Below are positions 14,384 to 21,013 of a DNA stretch of 21,016 nt, one piece after another (within the stretch, counting starts at the first letter, position 1; every line of letters begins with the position of its first letter). The stretch is from positions 1 through 21,016 of the forward strand of contig CALESQ010000122.1 of assembly GCA_937907455.1 (NCBI GenBank), in the 5' to 3' direction. The notes beneath the pieces are model-generated. The model made no database searches and was not told the DNA's origin. It saw only the letters and a program-made list of their open reading frames with translations. This stretch comes from an uncultured Caldilineales bacterium (lineage in GTDB: Bacteria; Chloroflexota; Anaerolineae; JAAEKA01). The position numbers and the translations under genes were made by a program.

Positions 14384-15547
14384 CTACGGCTCGATGTGGA
14401 CGCCGACTTCCTTCAGCAGGTCGCGGGCGATGATAATGCGCTGGATTTCGTTGGTGCCTTCGAAGATCTCGGCAATGCGGGCATCGCGGAAGGCGCGTTC
14501 CAGCGGATAATCGCGGCTCAGGCCCAGCGCGCCGTGGATCTCCATGGCATAGCTGACCGCCTTGCTGGCGATTTCGCTGCCCATCAGCTTACAGACATAG
14601 GCTTCACGGGCAAAGGGCAGATGGTTGTCTACCATCCACGCCGTGCGGTACACCTGGCCGCGCAGCATGTCAATCCACGAATAGAGATCGGCGATCATAA
14701 ACTGCACCTGCTGCTGATGTGCCAGGTTCATGCCATATCTGTCAGCCAGCCGTGCGTAGTCAATGATCATTTCCAGCGCTTTTTGCGCGCCACCCAGCGA
14801 GGCAGCACCCACCGTCACACGTCCCAGGTCGAGGGTTTTCATGAAGGTGACAAAACCCAGCCCTTCCTGGCCGATGACGTTAGCAGCAGGCACTTCCACC
14901 TCGTCGAAGATCACTTCTGAGGTGGCTGAAGCGCGAATGCCCAATTTCTTTTCAACCACGCCGATCTTGGTGCCCATCTCCTTCTCGACCACGAAGGCGG
15001 TCACACCACCGCGCGCGCCCAGCGCCGGATCGGTGACAGCCAGCACCGAGAAGAGATCGGCAAAGGGGCCGTTGCTGATGTAGATCTTGGTGCCGTTGAT
15101 CACCCATTTGCCGTTGGTGCGCACGGCGCGCGTCTTGATGGCAGCCGCATCCGAGCCGGCGCCCGGCTCGGTGAGGCAGAAAGCGCCGATTTTCGTACCC
15201 TGCGCCAATGGGGTGAGATACTTTTCCTTCAGCGCGTGGGAACCGTCCACATACAGCGCCATGGCGGCGATGCCGATATGCGCCCCCACCACGGTAGCCA
15301 TGGCACTATCCACACGGCTGATCTCTTCCATCAGAATCACATAGCCTGTTTCGCCCGCGCCGCTTCCGCCGTATTCCTGGGGGAACGGAATGCCGAACAA
15401 ACCGGCTTTGGCAGCGACATTGATCGCATCAAAAGGCACTTCAGCCTTTTCATCCGCTTCTTCCGCCACCGGTCCGAATTCGTTCTCCATCACGTCGCGA
15501 ATCATCCGACGCAACAGGTCGTATTCTTTGGGTAATGTCATGTCCAT
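14384..15547 (-). CDS. Acyl-CoA dehydrogenase 1 (short/medium-chain type)
   Basis: The protein has 387 residues and the full acyl-CoA dehydrogenase fold. The FAD-binding signature FCLTEPGAGSDAAAIKT (123-139) is canonical, and the C-terminal signature contains IFEGTNEIQR with probable catalytic base Glu363. It introduces the 2,3-double bond into acyl-CoA and passes electrons to ETF, encoded immediately downstream. Overall similarity is to butyryl/short-chain enzymes; chain length cannot be fixed from sequence alone. The ATG at 15547 has AAAGGT about 8 nt upstream; a second ATG two codons later is also possible. The upstream spacer to acyl-CoA dehydrogenase 2 contains dyads. Confidence 0.93.
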   Translation of the reverse strand: MDMTLPKEYDLLRRMIRDVMENEFGPVAEEADEKAEVPFDAINVAAKAGLFGIPFPQEYGGSGAGETGYVILMEEISRVDSAMATVVGAHIGIAAMALYVDGSHALKEKYLTPLAQGTKIGAFCLTEPGAGSDAAAIKTRAVRTNGKWVINGTKIYISNGPFADLFSVLAVTDPALGARGGVTAFVVEKEMGTKIGVVEKKLGIRASATSEVIFDEVEVPAANVIGQEGLGFVTFMKTLDLGRVTVGAASLGGAQKALEMIIDYARLADRYGMNLAHQQQVQFMIADLYSWIDMLRGQVYRTAWMVDNHLPFAREAYVCKLMGSEIASKAVSYAMEIHGALGLSRDYPLERAFRDARIAEIFEGTNEIQRIIIARDLLKEVGVHIEP

Positions 15548-15670
15548 AAGGATTACCTTTTTTGCGGGTTGTTGCTAGGGTCTGCGCCGAAAGTAACACG
15601 TAACAAGTGCTGCATACCCAGAAACCGGGTTTGCACTATCAGAGTTACGTAGACGCACTACGTATTATCT
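15548..15670. repeat. Spacer A: nested dyads between the two acyl-CoA dehydrogenase genes
   Basis: The 123-bp spacer holds a perfect TACGTAG/CTACGTA dyad (15646-15652 and 15658-15664), a bulged hairpin AGTGC...ACCC/GGGT...GCACT (15606-15637), and AGTAACACGTAA (15592-15603), which recurs in spacer D. On the minus strand, units TAATACG and TAGTGCG follow close after the TAA stop of acyl-CoA dehydrogenase 2. Confidence 0.6.
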
Positions 15671-16810
15671 TTACGCCGCAAATCCATAAGTTGCCAGGAC
15701 GCTCTTGGCGATGGCGGTTTGCTGCGACCGATTAGAACCTTCAATACCTTCAATGGTGCGGCAGTCGCGGAACACGCGGCCAATGGCATAGTCAAGAATA
15801 TACCCATAGCCACCGTGAGTCTGAATCATGCGGTTGCCCACCTGATAGGCCACGCGGTTGGCCCAGAGCTTGGCAATGGAGGCGGCCTCACGGTCCAGCT
15901 TGCCTTGTTCGGCCAGCGAAGCGCAGCGATAGATTTGGCTGCGCAGCGTCTCTACTTCCATCACCGAGTCGGCAATAAAGCCCTGGATCGCGCCTTTTTT
16001 GGCGATTTCCGAACCGAATTGCTTGCGGTCAATGGCGAACTTCACGCCCAGTTCCAACGCATGGTGTGAACCGCCCAGGGCAATCGCGGCCATTGCCAGG
16101 CGCGAGAAGTCGTTGACGTTTTCCAGGATAACACTGGCCTGGCCGGGCTGCCCCAACACCGCGTCTGCGCTCACAACCACATCGTTGAAATAAACCGGAT
16201 GGATCTGAACACCGCGCATGCCCAGCGTTTTATCGCGGTTGCCCAGCTTCACACCTTCGGCATCAGCAGGCACCAGAAAGGCGGTAGGCCCTTCCGGCGC
16301 TACGGCGAACACCACATACAGGCCGGCAATGCCCGCATTCGAGACCCAGGCTTTAGCGCCGTGCAGCGTGTAGCCGCCATCACCGGCGCGCGCCGCGGTC
16401 TGCAACGAGGCCAGCGACAGGGCATCAGGCTCGGCAAAGGCCCAGGCGCCGATCACGCCGCCCTCGGCCAGGGCAGGCAGCCACTCTTCGCGCTGCGCAT
16501 CGCTGCCACAGCAGCGGATTGCCTGACTGACCAGACTGTTGTGGACGTGCAACACCATGGCGGTGCTCATATCCGATTTGGCTACTTCTTCCAACAGCAA
16601 AATATAGCTCACCGGGTCGAGCGCTGCGCCGCCGAAATCCTCCGGCAGCAACGCGCCCAGAAAGCCCTGCATGGCTGCCTTTTTCAGCAGGGCTTTGGGG
16701 ACGTTTTCGTCCTCGGCCATGTGTTCTGCCAGCGGCTCCACTTCCTTGGCCGCGAAGCCGGCAAACATCTCACGGAACATGGCCTGCTCTTCGGTGAAGG
16801 CATAGTTCAT
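15671..16810 (-). CDS. Acyl-CoA dehydrogenase 2 (divergent FAD signature)
   Basis: The protein has 379 residues from the ATG at 16810, chosen because AAGGAGG lies about 5 nt upstream. A longer frame to 16852 would begin inside the spacer repeats. The fold is that of an acyl-CoA dehydrogenase, with GSNRSQQ near the end and probable catalytic Glu357 (IEGIEGSN). The first signature is unusual: AEPDALSLASLQT (126-138) replaces the common TEPxAGSDxxxxxT, so the FAD-contacting Gly-Ser-Asp is lost. This suggests an unusual substrate or a member of a side branch, perhaps not simple straight-chain oxidation. It lies between enoyl-CoA hydratase and acyl-CoA dehydrogenase 1 in the operon. Confidence 0.9.
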   Translation of the reverse strand: MNYAFTEEQAMFREMFAGFAAKEVEPLAEHMAEDENVPKALLKKAAMQGFLGALLPEDFGGAALDPVSYILLLEEVAKSDMSTAMVLHVHNSLVSQAIRCCGSDAQREEWLPALAEGGVIGAWAFAEPDALSLASLQTAARAGDGGYTLHGAKAWVSNAGIAGLYVVFAVAPEGPTAFLVPADAEGVKLGNRDKTLGMRGVQIHPVYFNDVVVSADAVLGQPGQASVILENVNDFSRLAMAAIALGGSHHALELGVKFAIDRKQFGSEIAKKGAIQGFIADSVMEVETLRSQIYRCASLAEQGKLDREAASIAKLWANRVAYQVGNRMIQTHGGYGYILDYAIGRVFRDCRTIEGIEGSNRSQQTAIAKSVLATYGFAA

Positions 16811-16832
16811 GGGTGCCTCCTTGTGGGAGTAA

Positions 16833-16912
16833 ACAAGGTGACAAGCAGACAAGTAAACAAGTGATTTAGATCAAGAAATGTTGCTTTCCTTGTCACCTTG
16901 TCTGCTTCTCTG
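16833..16912. repeat. Spacer B: inverted arrays of 8-bp ACAAGnnn units
   Basis: The left arm has four exact 8-bp units, ACAAG followed by GTG, CAG, TAA and TGA (16833-16864). The right arm carries the complement (CTTGT CAC CTTGT CTG CTTCT CTG, 16889-16912), ending at the enoyl-CoA hydratase stop. Perfect pairing covers 13 bp (16833-16845 with 16889-16901), with an alternative 11-bp pairing. The loop holds an FNR-like GTGAT-TTAG-ATCAA (16861-16874). Confidence 0.85.
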
Positions 16913-17701
16913 CTAGTTATCCGTAAAATTAGCGCGGCGCTTTTCGATGAAGGCCAGAATGCCTTCGCGCGCGTCGTTGGTCATCGCTAAACCGGTGATG
17001 CCGTCCAGCTCCACGGCCAGACCTTCGGCAATAGGCAGGTCAGCACCGGCGTTGATCGCTTCCAGCGCCTTGGCGATGGCAACGCCACCCTTTTCGGTGA
17101 TCTTCTTAGCCAGGCCCATAGCTTCTTTCACCACCGCGGTGGCGGGCACAACCTTGTTTACCAGGTTGATGCGATAGGCTTCCTGGGCGTTGAGGATGTC
17201 GCCGGTGAGGATCATTTCGGTGGCCTTGCTGCGGCCTACCACGCGCTGAAGGCGCTGCGTGCCACCCCAGCCGGGCATAATGCCGAGGTTGATTTCGGGC
17301 AGGCCAAAGCGGGCTTTGTCACCGGCGATGCGCATGTGGCACGCCAGCGCCAGCTCGAGGCCGCCACCCAGCGCCACGGCGTTGATGGCCGCGATCACCG
17401 GCTTGGGGCTGGCTTCGATCTTGCTGAAAAGCGCCTGGCCCTTCTGCATGTAGCCGCGGATGGCCTCTTTGTCGCCTTCCATGCCCTTGATTTCCTTGAT
17501 GTCGGCCCCGGCAACGAAAGCGAACTGGCCCGCGCCTGTCAGTACAATGGCCTTGACCTCGGCATTGCCGATGGCATCGTCCATGGCGGCTTCCAGCTCG
17601 TCCAGCGTGCGGCGGTCGAAAGCGTTTGCAGGGGGATGATCAATAGCAATAACGGCGATGCGATCCTGAACACCGGCTTTGATATTTTGATATTCTGCCA
17701 T
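16913..17701 (-). CDS. Enoyl-CoA hydratase (crotonase family)
   Basis: The protein has 262 residues, the normal size. Oxyanion-hole segments AGADIKEI (64-71) and ALGGGLELALACH (110-122) are present, and both catalytic glutamates are found: Glu116 in GGLELA and Glu136 in LPEINLGIMPGWGGTQRL. It hydrates trans-2-enoyl-CoA to 3-hydroxyacyl-CoA, the step between the dehydrogenases and the 3-hydroxyacyl-CoA dehydrogenase of this operon. AGGAG lies about 9 nt before the ATG. The TAG stop directly begins the right arm of spacer B, and the start lies just beyond the tandem repeat of spacer C. Confidence 0.94.
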   Translation of the reverse strand: MAEYQNIKAGVQDRIAVIAIDHPPANAFDRRTLDELEAAMDDAIGNAEVKAIVLTGAGQFAFVAGADIKEIKGMEGDKEAIRGYMQKGQALFSKIEASPKPVIAAINAVALGGGLELALACHMRIAGDKARFGLPEINLGIMPGWGGTQRLQRVVGRSKATEMILTGDILNAQEAYRINLVNKVVPATAVVKEAMGLAKKITEKGGVAIAKALEAINAGADLPIAEGLAVELDGITGLAMTNDAREGILAFIEKRRANFTDN

Positions 17702-17722
17702 TGGGAAAGTCTCCTGTATGAG

Positions 17723-17810
17723 TAAGGGAGTGAGATAGTGAGATAGTGAGATAGTAAGATAGTAAGGGAGTGAGATAGCAGGATGAGAGAAAGGGATACT
17801 ACCTCACTCC
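17723..17810. repeat. Spacer C: seven tandem 8-bp units with an inverted partner
   Basis: From 17723 to 17778 the sequence is seven consecutive 8-mers: TAAGGGAG, TGAGATAG three times, TAAGATAG, TAAGGGAG and TGAGATAG. The inverted partner CTACCTCACTCC (17799-17810) pairs with GGAGTGAGATAG at 11 of 12 positions. On the minus strand the partner follows directly after the TAG stop of the 3-hydroxyacyl-CoA dehydrogenase (17815-17817). Confidence 0.9.
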
Positions 17811-17814
17811 GACA

Positions 17815-19044
17815 CTACCATGTCATATATTCGTGGAAGCCGCGGCCGCTCTCTTTGCCCAAATGTCCGGCGCGGACTTTGGTTTTCAGCAGCAGCGATG
17901 GGCGGAAACGCTCGCCGCCCCACGGTTCCTGCAACATCTGCTCCAAGCCGGCCAGCACTTTATCCAGCCCGATCTGATCAGCAATAGCCAGTGGGCCGAC
18001 TCGCTCGCCCTGGTAAGACATGCCCGTGCCGGCGATCATGGCCATGTCAATGTCGGGAATGCTGGCGATGTTTTCCTGCGCGATCATGGCGGCTTCGTTG
18101 ATCATGGGATAGACGAGCCGCTCGACGGAGAAGGGGCCACAGGCAATACCGCCAGCCTGAATATCAGCGATCATTTCCTTCACCGGAACATCGGTCTGCT
18201 CGCCGTAGCCGTAGAAGCCGCCGCCGCTCTTTTCGCCGTAGCGCTTGGCTGCCACCAACCGCTTGAGGATCTCCGGTGATTCGAAACGCGGGCCGTATTC
18301 GGCAGCCATATAGGTGCCGGCGTGTGCGCTCACGTCAATGCCCATGAAGTCGAGCAGGGTGAACGGCCCCATCGGCATACCAAATTCTACCATGGCCTCG
18401 TCAATTTCAGCGGCGGTTGCGCCGCCTTCCTGCAATGTCATCATCGCCTCGCCCAGGTAAGGGGCGAGCAGACGGTTGACCAGGAAGCCGGGGCATTCTT
18501 TGACCACCACGGCGATTTTACGCAGACTCTCGGTGAACTGCACGGTGTCATCCACCACTTCCTGCGAGGTGTCGAGACCGGGGATGATTTCCACCAGCTT
18601 CATGACGTGTGCCGGGCTGAAGAAGTGCATCCCGACGGTGCGCTCCGGTCGCCCGCCCTTGTGCCCCATCTCCGAAATGCTCAATGCGGAGGTATTGGAG
18701 GCGAAAATGGCGGTTTCTGGTGCAACCTTGGCTAAGTCCTGAAAGACCTTGACCTTCAAATCCATGCGTTCCGGCACGGCTTCGATGATAAAGTCGGCAT
18801 CCTCGAAGGAATCGTAGTCGAGGGTAAACTCAATCAGGTCCATCTTGTCGCGCAGCTCGCCCTGGGTCATCTTGCCTTTGTCCACGCGGCCCTGGTAAAT
18901 CTCGCGAATGTGGTCTTCGGCTTTCTTCAACATGCCGGGATCTACGTCTTTGACCACCACCGGCAGCCCGCTGAAGCTGATCACCTGAGCGATCTCTGCA
19001 CCCATGAACCCGGCGCCGACAACGCCTGCCTTGAATATGTACAT
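17815..19044 (-). CDS. 3-hydroxyacyl-CoA dehydrogenase
   Basis: The protein has 409 residues from the ATG at 19044, chosen because a GAGGT ribosome site lies 7 nt upstream and the Rossmann fold begins at once; a frame to 19083 would start in spacer repeats. NAD-binding motif GAGFMG (10-15); catalytic region SNTSA (116-120), MHFFSPAHVMKLVEII (139-154) with His140 and Glu152, and GFLVNR (186-191) with Asn190. It oxidises 3-hydroxyacyl-CoA to 3-ketoacyl-CoA. At 409 residues it is longer than the common form of about 285: a second C-terminal dimerisation-type domain (about 315-405, ending GRGFHEY) follows the first, which ends in GGGFYGYG. It is the second gene of the operon after thiolase. Confidence 0.93.
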   Translation of the reverse strand: MYIFKAGVVGAGFMGAEIAQVISFSGLPVVVKDVDPGMLKKAEDHIREIYQGRVDKGKMTQGELRDKMDLIEFTLDYDSFEDADFIIEAVPERMDLKVKVFQDLAKVAPETAIFASNTSALSISEMGHKGGRPERTVGMHFFSPAHVMKLVEIIPGLDTSQEVVDDTVQFTESLRKIAVVVKECPGFLVNRLLAPYLGEAMMTLQEGGATAAEIDEAMVEFGMPMGPFTLLDFMGIDVSAHAGTYMAAEYGPRFESPEILKRLVAAKRYGEKSGGGFYGYGEQTDVPVKEMIADIQAGGIACGPFSVERLVYPMINEAAMIAQENIASIPDIDMAMIAGTGMSYQGERVGPLAIADQIGLDKVLAGLEQMLQEPWGGERFRPSLLLKTKVRAGHLGKESGRGFHEYMTW

Positions 19045-19070
19045 AGTTTGACCTCGTTTTGTGCTAGATG

Positions 19071-19167
19071 TAATGAGTAACACGTAATACGTATTGCGTA
19101 AATCGGAATTGACATTGATAGCTGCAAGGATGTCAGTTCTGAATTACTCGTTACTCGTTACGCGTTA
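19071..19167. repeat. Spacer D: 7-bp TAACGAG units from the thiolase stop and an inverted arm
   Basis: On the minus strand the thiolase TAA stop opens three 7-mers, TAACGCG, TAACGAG, TAACGAG (19167-19147). The arms 19071-19090 and 19141-19160 are complementary at 16 of 20 positions. The left arm contains AGTAACACGTAA (19076-19087), also found in spacer A. The loop includes a weaker ATTGACAT/ATGTCAGT pair. Confidence 0.75.
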
Positions 19168-20376
19168 TAAACTAAGGTTTTCCAGGATCATTGCGCCGCC
19201 CTGGCCGCCGCCGACGCACATGGTGACCATGCCGTACTTGTGGCCTTCGCGCTCCATCTCGCCCATCATAGTGATAGCGAGCTTGATCACGGTGGCGCCG
19301 ATGGGGTGACCCAGGGCAATGCCGCCGCCCAGCGGGTTAACCTTCTTCCAGTCCCAGTTGTGGCCCTGGCGTTCCATCTCTTTGCCACAAGCCAACACCT
19401 GCGCAGCAAAGGCCTCGTTCAGCTCTACCACGCCGATATCGTCCATGGTCAGGCCGGCCTTCTTCAAAGCCTTAGGCATGGCATAGGCCGGACCAATGCC
19501 CATGTACGCAGGGTCCACCCCCACGAACGAGTAGCTGACGATGCGCGCCCGCGCTTTCAGACCCAGCTCAGCCGCGCGCTCGCCGGTGGTGACGATCAAC
19601 GCCGCCGCGGCATCATTCAACGGGCAGGCATTGGCGGGCGTCACTGTACCGTTCTTCTTGAACACGGTAGGATATAGTCCGGCCTTGCTGACGGTCAGCG
19701 TGGGGTTGACGCCCTCGTCCTGGGCCACCACCTCACGGGCCACTTCCTGACCGGCTATGCGCTTGATGATCTCCACCGGCACGATTTCGTCCTTGAACTT
19801 GTCCATACGCTGCGCTTTGAAGGCCTTTTTGTGGCTTTCGACGGCGTACTTGTCCTGCTCTTCGCGGCTGATTTCGTAGCGTTCGGCGAGGTTTTCGGCG
19901 GTGACGCCCATGATCAACCCACACACCGGGTCGGTGAGGGCCTCCCAGATGCCGTCGGTCAGCTCGCCGTGGCGCAGTTTCAGCCCCCAGCGTGCGCCCT
20001 TGACCAGGTAAGGAGCGTTGCTCATGCTTTCGGTGCCGCCGATCAGGTACAGATCGCCTTCACCGGAAGCCACGGCACGATAGCCACTGATGATAGCCTC
20101 CAGACCGCTGGCGCAGTTACGGTGCACGGTATAGCCGGGCACATGCTGCGGCACACCGGCCATCAAACCCAACACATGGCCGATGTTAGCCGCCTCGGAG
20201 GGCTGGCCTGCGCAACCAACAATGACTTCCTCAAACAGCGCTGGATCAACGCCGGTGCGCTCGATGAGAGTTTTCAAGGCCAGGACACCCAAATCTACTG
20301 CGGTTTGGCTGCGCAAGGCACCGCCGTGGTTGCCGGTAGGGGTGCGGACGCCACCAACGATTACGATATCTTTCAT
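19165..20376 (-). CDS. Acetyl-CoA C-acyltransferase (thiolase)
   Basis: The protein has 403 residues from the ATG at 20376, preceded by AAGGAG about 10 nt upstream. A longer frame to 20463 adds a basic leader unlike the family and crosses a dyad. All active-site residues are present: nucleophile Cys88 in NCASGLEA, His357 in GGGIALGHPIGAT and Cys387 in CVGGGQGG. It cleaves 3-ketoacyl-CoA to acetyl-CoA and a shortened acyl-CoA, the last beta-oxidation step, though thiolases of this type can also condense acetyl-CoA. It is the first gene of the operon and presumably the point where transcription is controlled; no clear promoter was recognised in the bases upstream. Confidence 0.95.
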   Translation of the reverse strand: MKDIVIVGGVRTPTGNHGGALRSQTAVDLGVLALKTLIERTGVDPALFEEVIVGCAGQPSEAANIGHVLGLMAGVPQHVPGYTVHRNCASGLEAIISGYRAVASGEGDLYLIGGTESMSNAPYLVKGARWGLKLRHGELTDGIWEALTDPVCGLIMGVTAENLAERYEISREEQDKYAVESHKKAFKAQRMDKFKDEIVPVEIIKRIAGQEVAREVVAQDEGVNPTLTVSKAGLYPTVFKKNGTVTPANACPLNDAAAALIVTTGERAAELGLKARARIVSYSFVGVDPAYMGIGPAYAMPKALKKAGLTMDDIGVVELNEAFAAQVLACGKEMERQGHNWDWKKVNPLGGGIALGHPIGATVIKLAITMMGEMEREGHKYGMVTMCVGGGQGGAMILENLSL

Positions 20377-20442
20377 GAGATGATGCTCCTTTATCTGCGA
20401 GATGGACGCAGCGCAACGGCTACGGAGATAGCGTAAATCAAA

Positions 20443-20485
20443 CGGCCTGCAGAGGCGCGACACGATGTGTCGGCCCGGCAGGCCG
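20443..20485. promoter_or_regulatory. Nested dyad in the thiolase upstream region
   Basis: Outer arms CGGCCTGC (20443-20450) and GCAGGCCG (20478-20485) enclose a perfect CGACAC-GAT-GTGTCG (20458-20472). It lies about 67 bp before the thiolase ATG. It could be a regulator site in the promoter or leader, or an RNA hairpin. Which protein binds is unknown. Confidence 0.45.
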
Positions 20486-20646
20486 GCGAAAATGGCTGGA
20501 ATAGCTTGAAGGGGTCAGATCTGCGGTGATCATGTTGTATGTCATCAAAATGTACACAACCCTTACGTGAACAACTGTCTGAAAATAGCTGTCGTTCGCA
20601 CCGGTCTCCTGAACGTGCCCACCAATGGGTGCAATCAGGTTTATGC

Positions 20647-20721
20647 CGCACTGCGTCACGAGGATTGTACCCGCGTTCAGCGCATTTGGCAAAACTGGCT
20701 TTCCCGCTGTGACGCAGTGCG
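20647..20721. repeat. 13-bp perfect inverted repeat around 49 bp
   Basis: CGCACTGCGTCAC (20647-20659) and its complement GTGACGCAGTGCG (20709-20721) frame 49 bp without an open frame. The size would suit a degenerate miniature element or a structured leader. No target-site duplication is evident. Confidence 0.6.
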
Positions 20722-20927
20722 TGATAAGTCTTGTCGCCGTTGGGCTGCGATGCATCGGCAGTGTAGAGAGTGAAGAAACTTTGCTGCCGCGCGAGTTATC
20801 CCCTCTCCCTGTTCAGGTTAAAATGGGGGCTATTCAGCTACATGGTCAGTCAGCTATCTGAGACCAACACAAGAGTGGACATACTACAGACCAGATAATC
20901 GGATGGGTACAGAGTTGACGCTCGCTA

Positions 20928-20945
20928 TAAAATTACGTAATTTTA
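20928..20945. promoter_or_regulatory. 18-bp perfect AT-rich palindrome
   Basis: TAAAATTACGTAATTTTA is fully self-complementary, and continues to 24 bp (CTATAAAA... ...TTTTACAG) with one mismatched pair. It lies about 36 bp before the -35 of the rightmost promoter, a typical activator or repressor position. Confidence 0.5.
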
Positions 20946-20980
20946 CAGATGACAAACTGATTACACAGGAAATTAAGTAT

Positions 20981-21013
20981 TTGACATATCTTCTTTTGTG
21001 AGGGATACTCACA
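20981..21013 (+). promoter_or_regulatory. Probable plus-strand promoter with an overlapping CRP-like palindrome
   Basis: TTGACA (20981-20986), an 18-bp spacer and GATACT (21005-21010; 4/6) form a promoter reading out of the window. TGTGAG-N5-CTCACA (20997-21013) covers the -10 and resembles a CRP/FNR-family half-site pair, but with TGTGA and TCACA 7 bp apart rather than 6. Binding there would most likely repress. Confidence 0.5.

Noticed and set aside
17723..17778. CRISPR-like array
   Set aside because: Units are only 8 bp and contiguous, with no spacers and no cas genes; it is a simple tandem repeat.
20521..20580. Minus-strand promoter for the thiolase operon (TTGTGT/TACAAC and similar)
   Set aside because: Spacings of 14 or 19 bp and poor hexamers; no combination was convincing.
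20625..20861. Plus-strand frame of 78 codons at the right
   Set aside because: No ribosome site, no recognisable motif, and it covers one arm and the core of the 13-bp inverted repeat.
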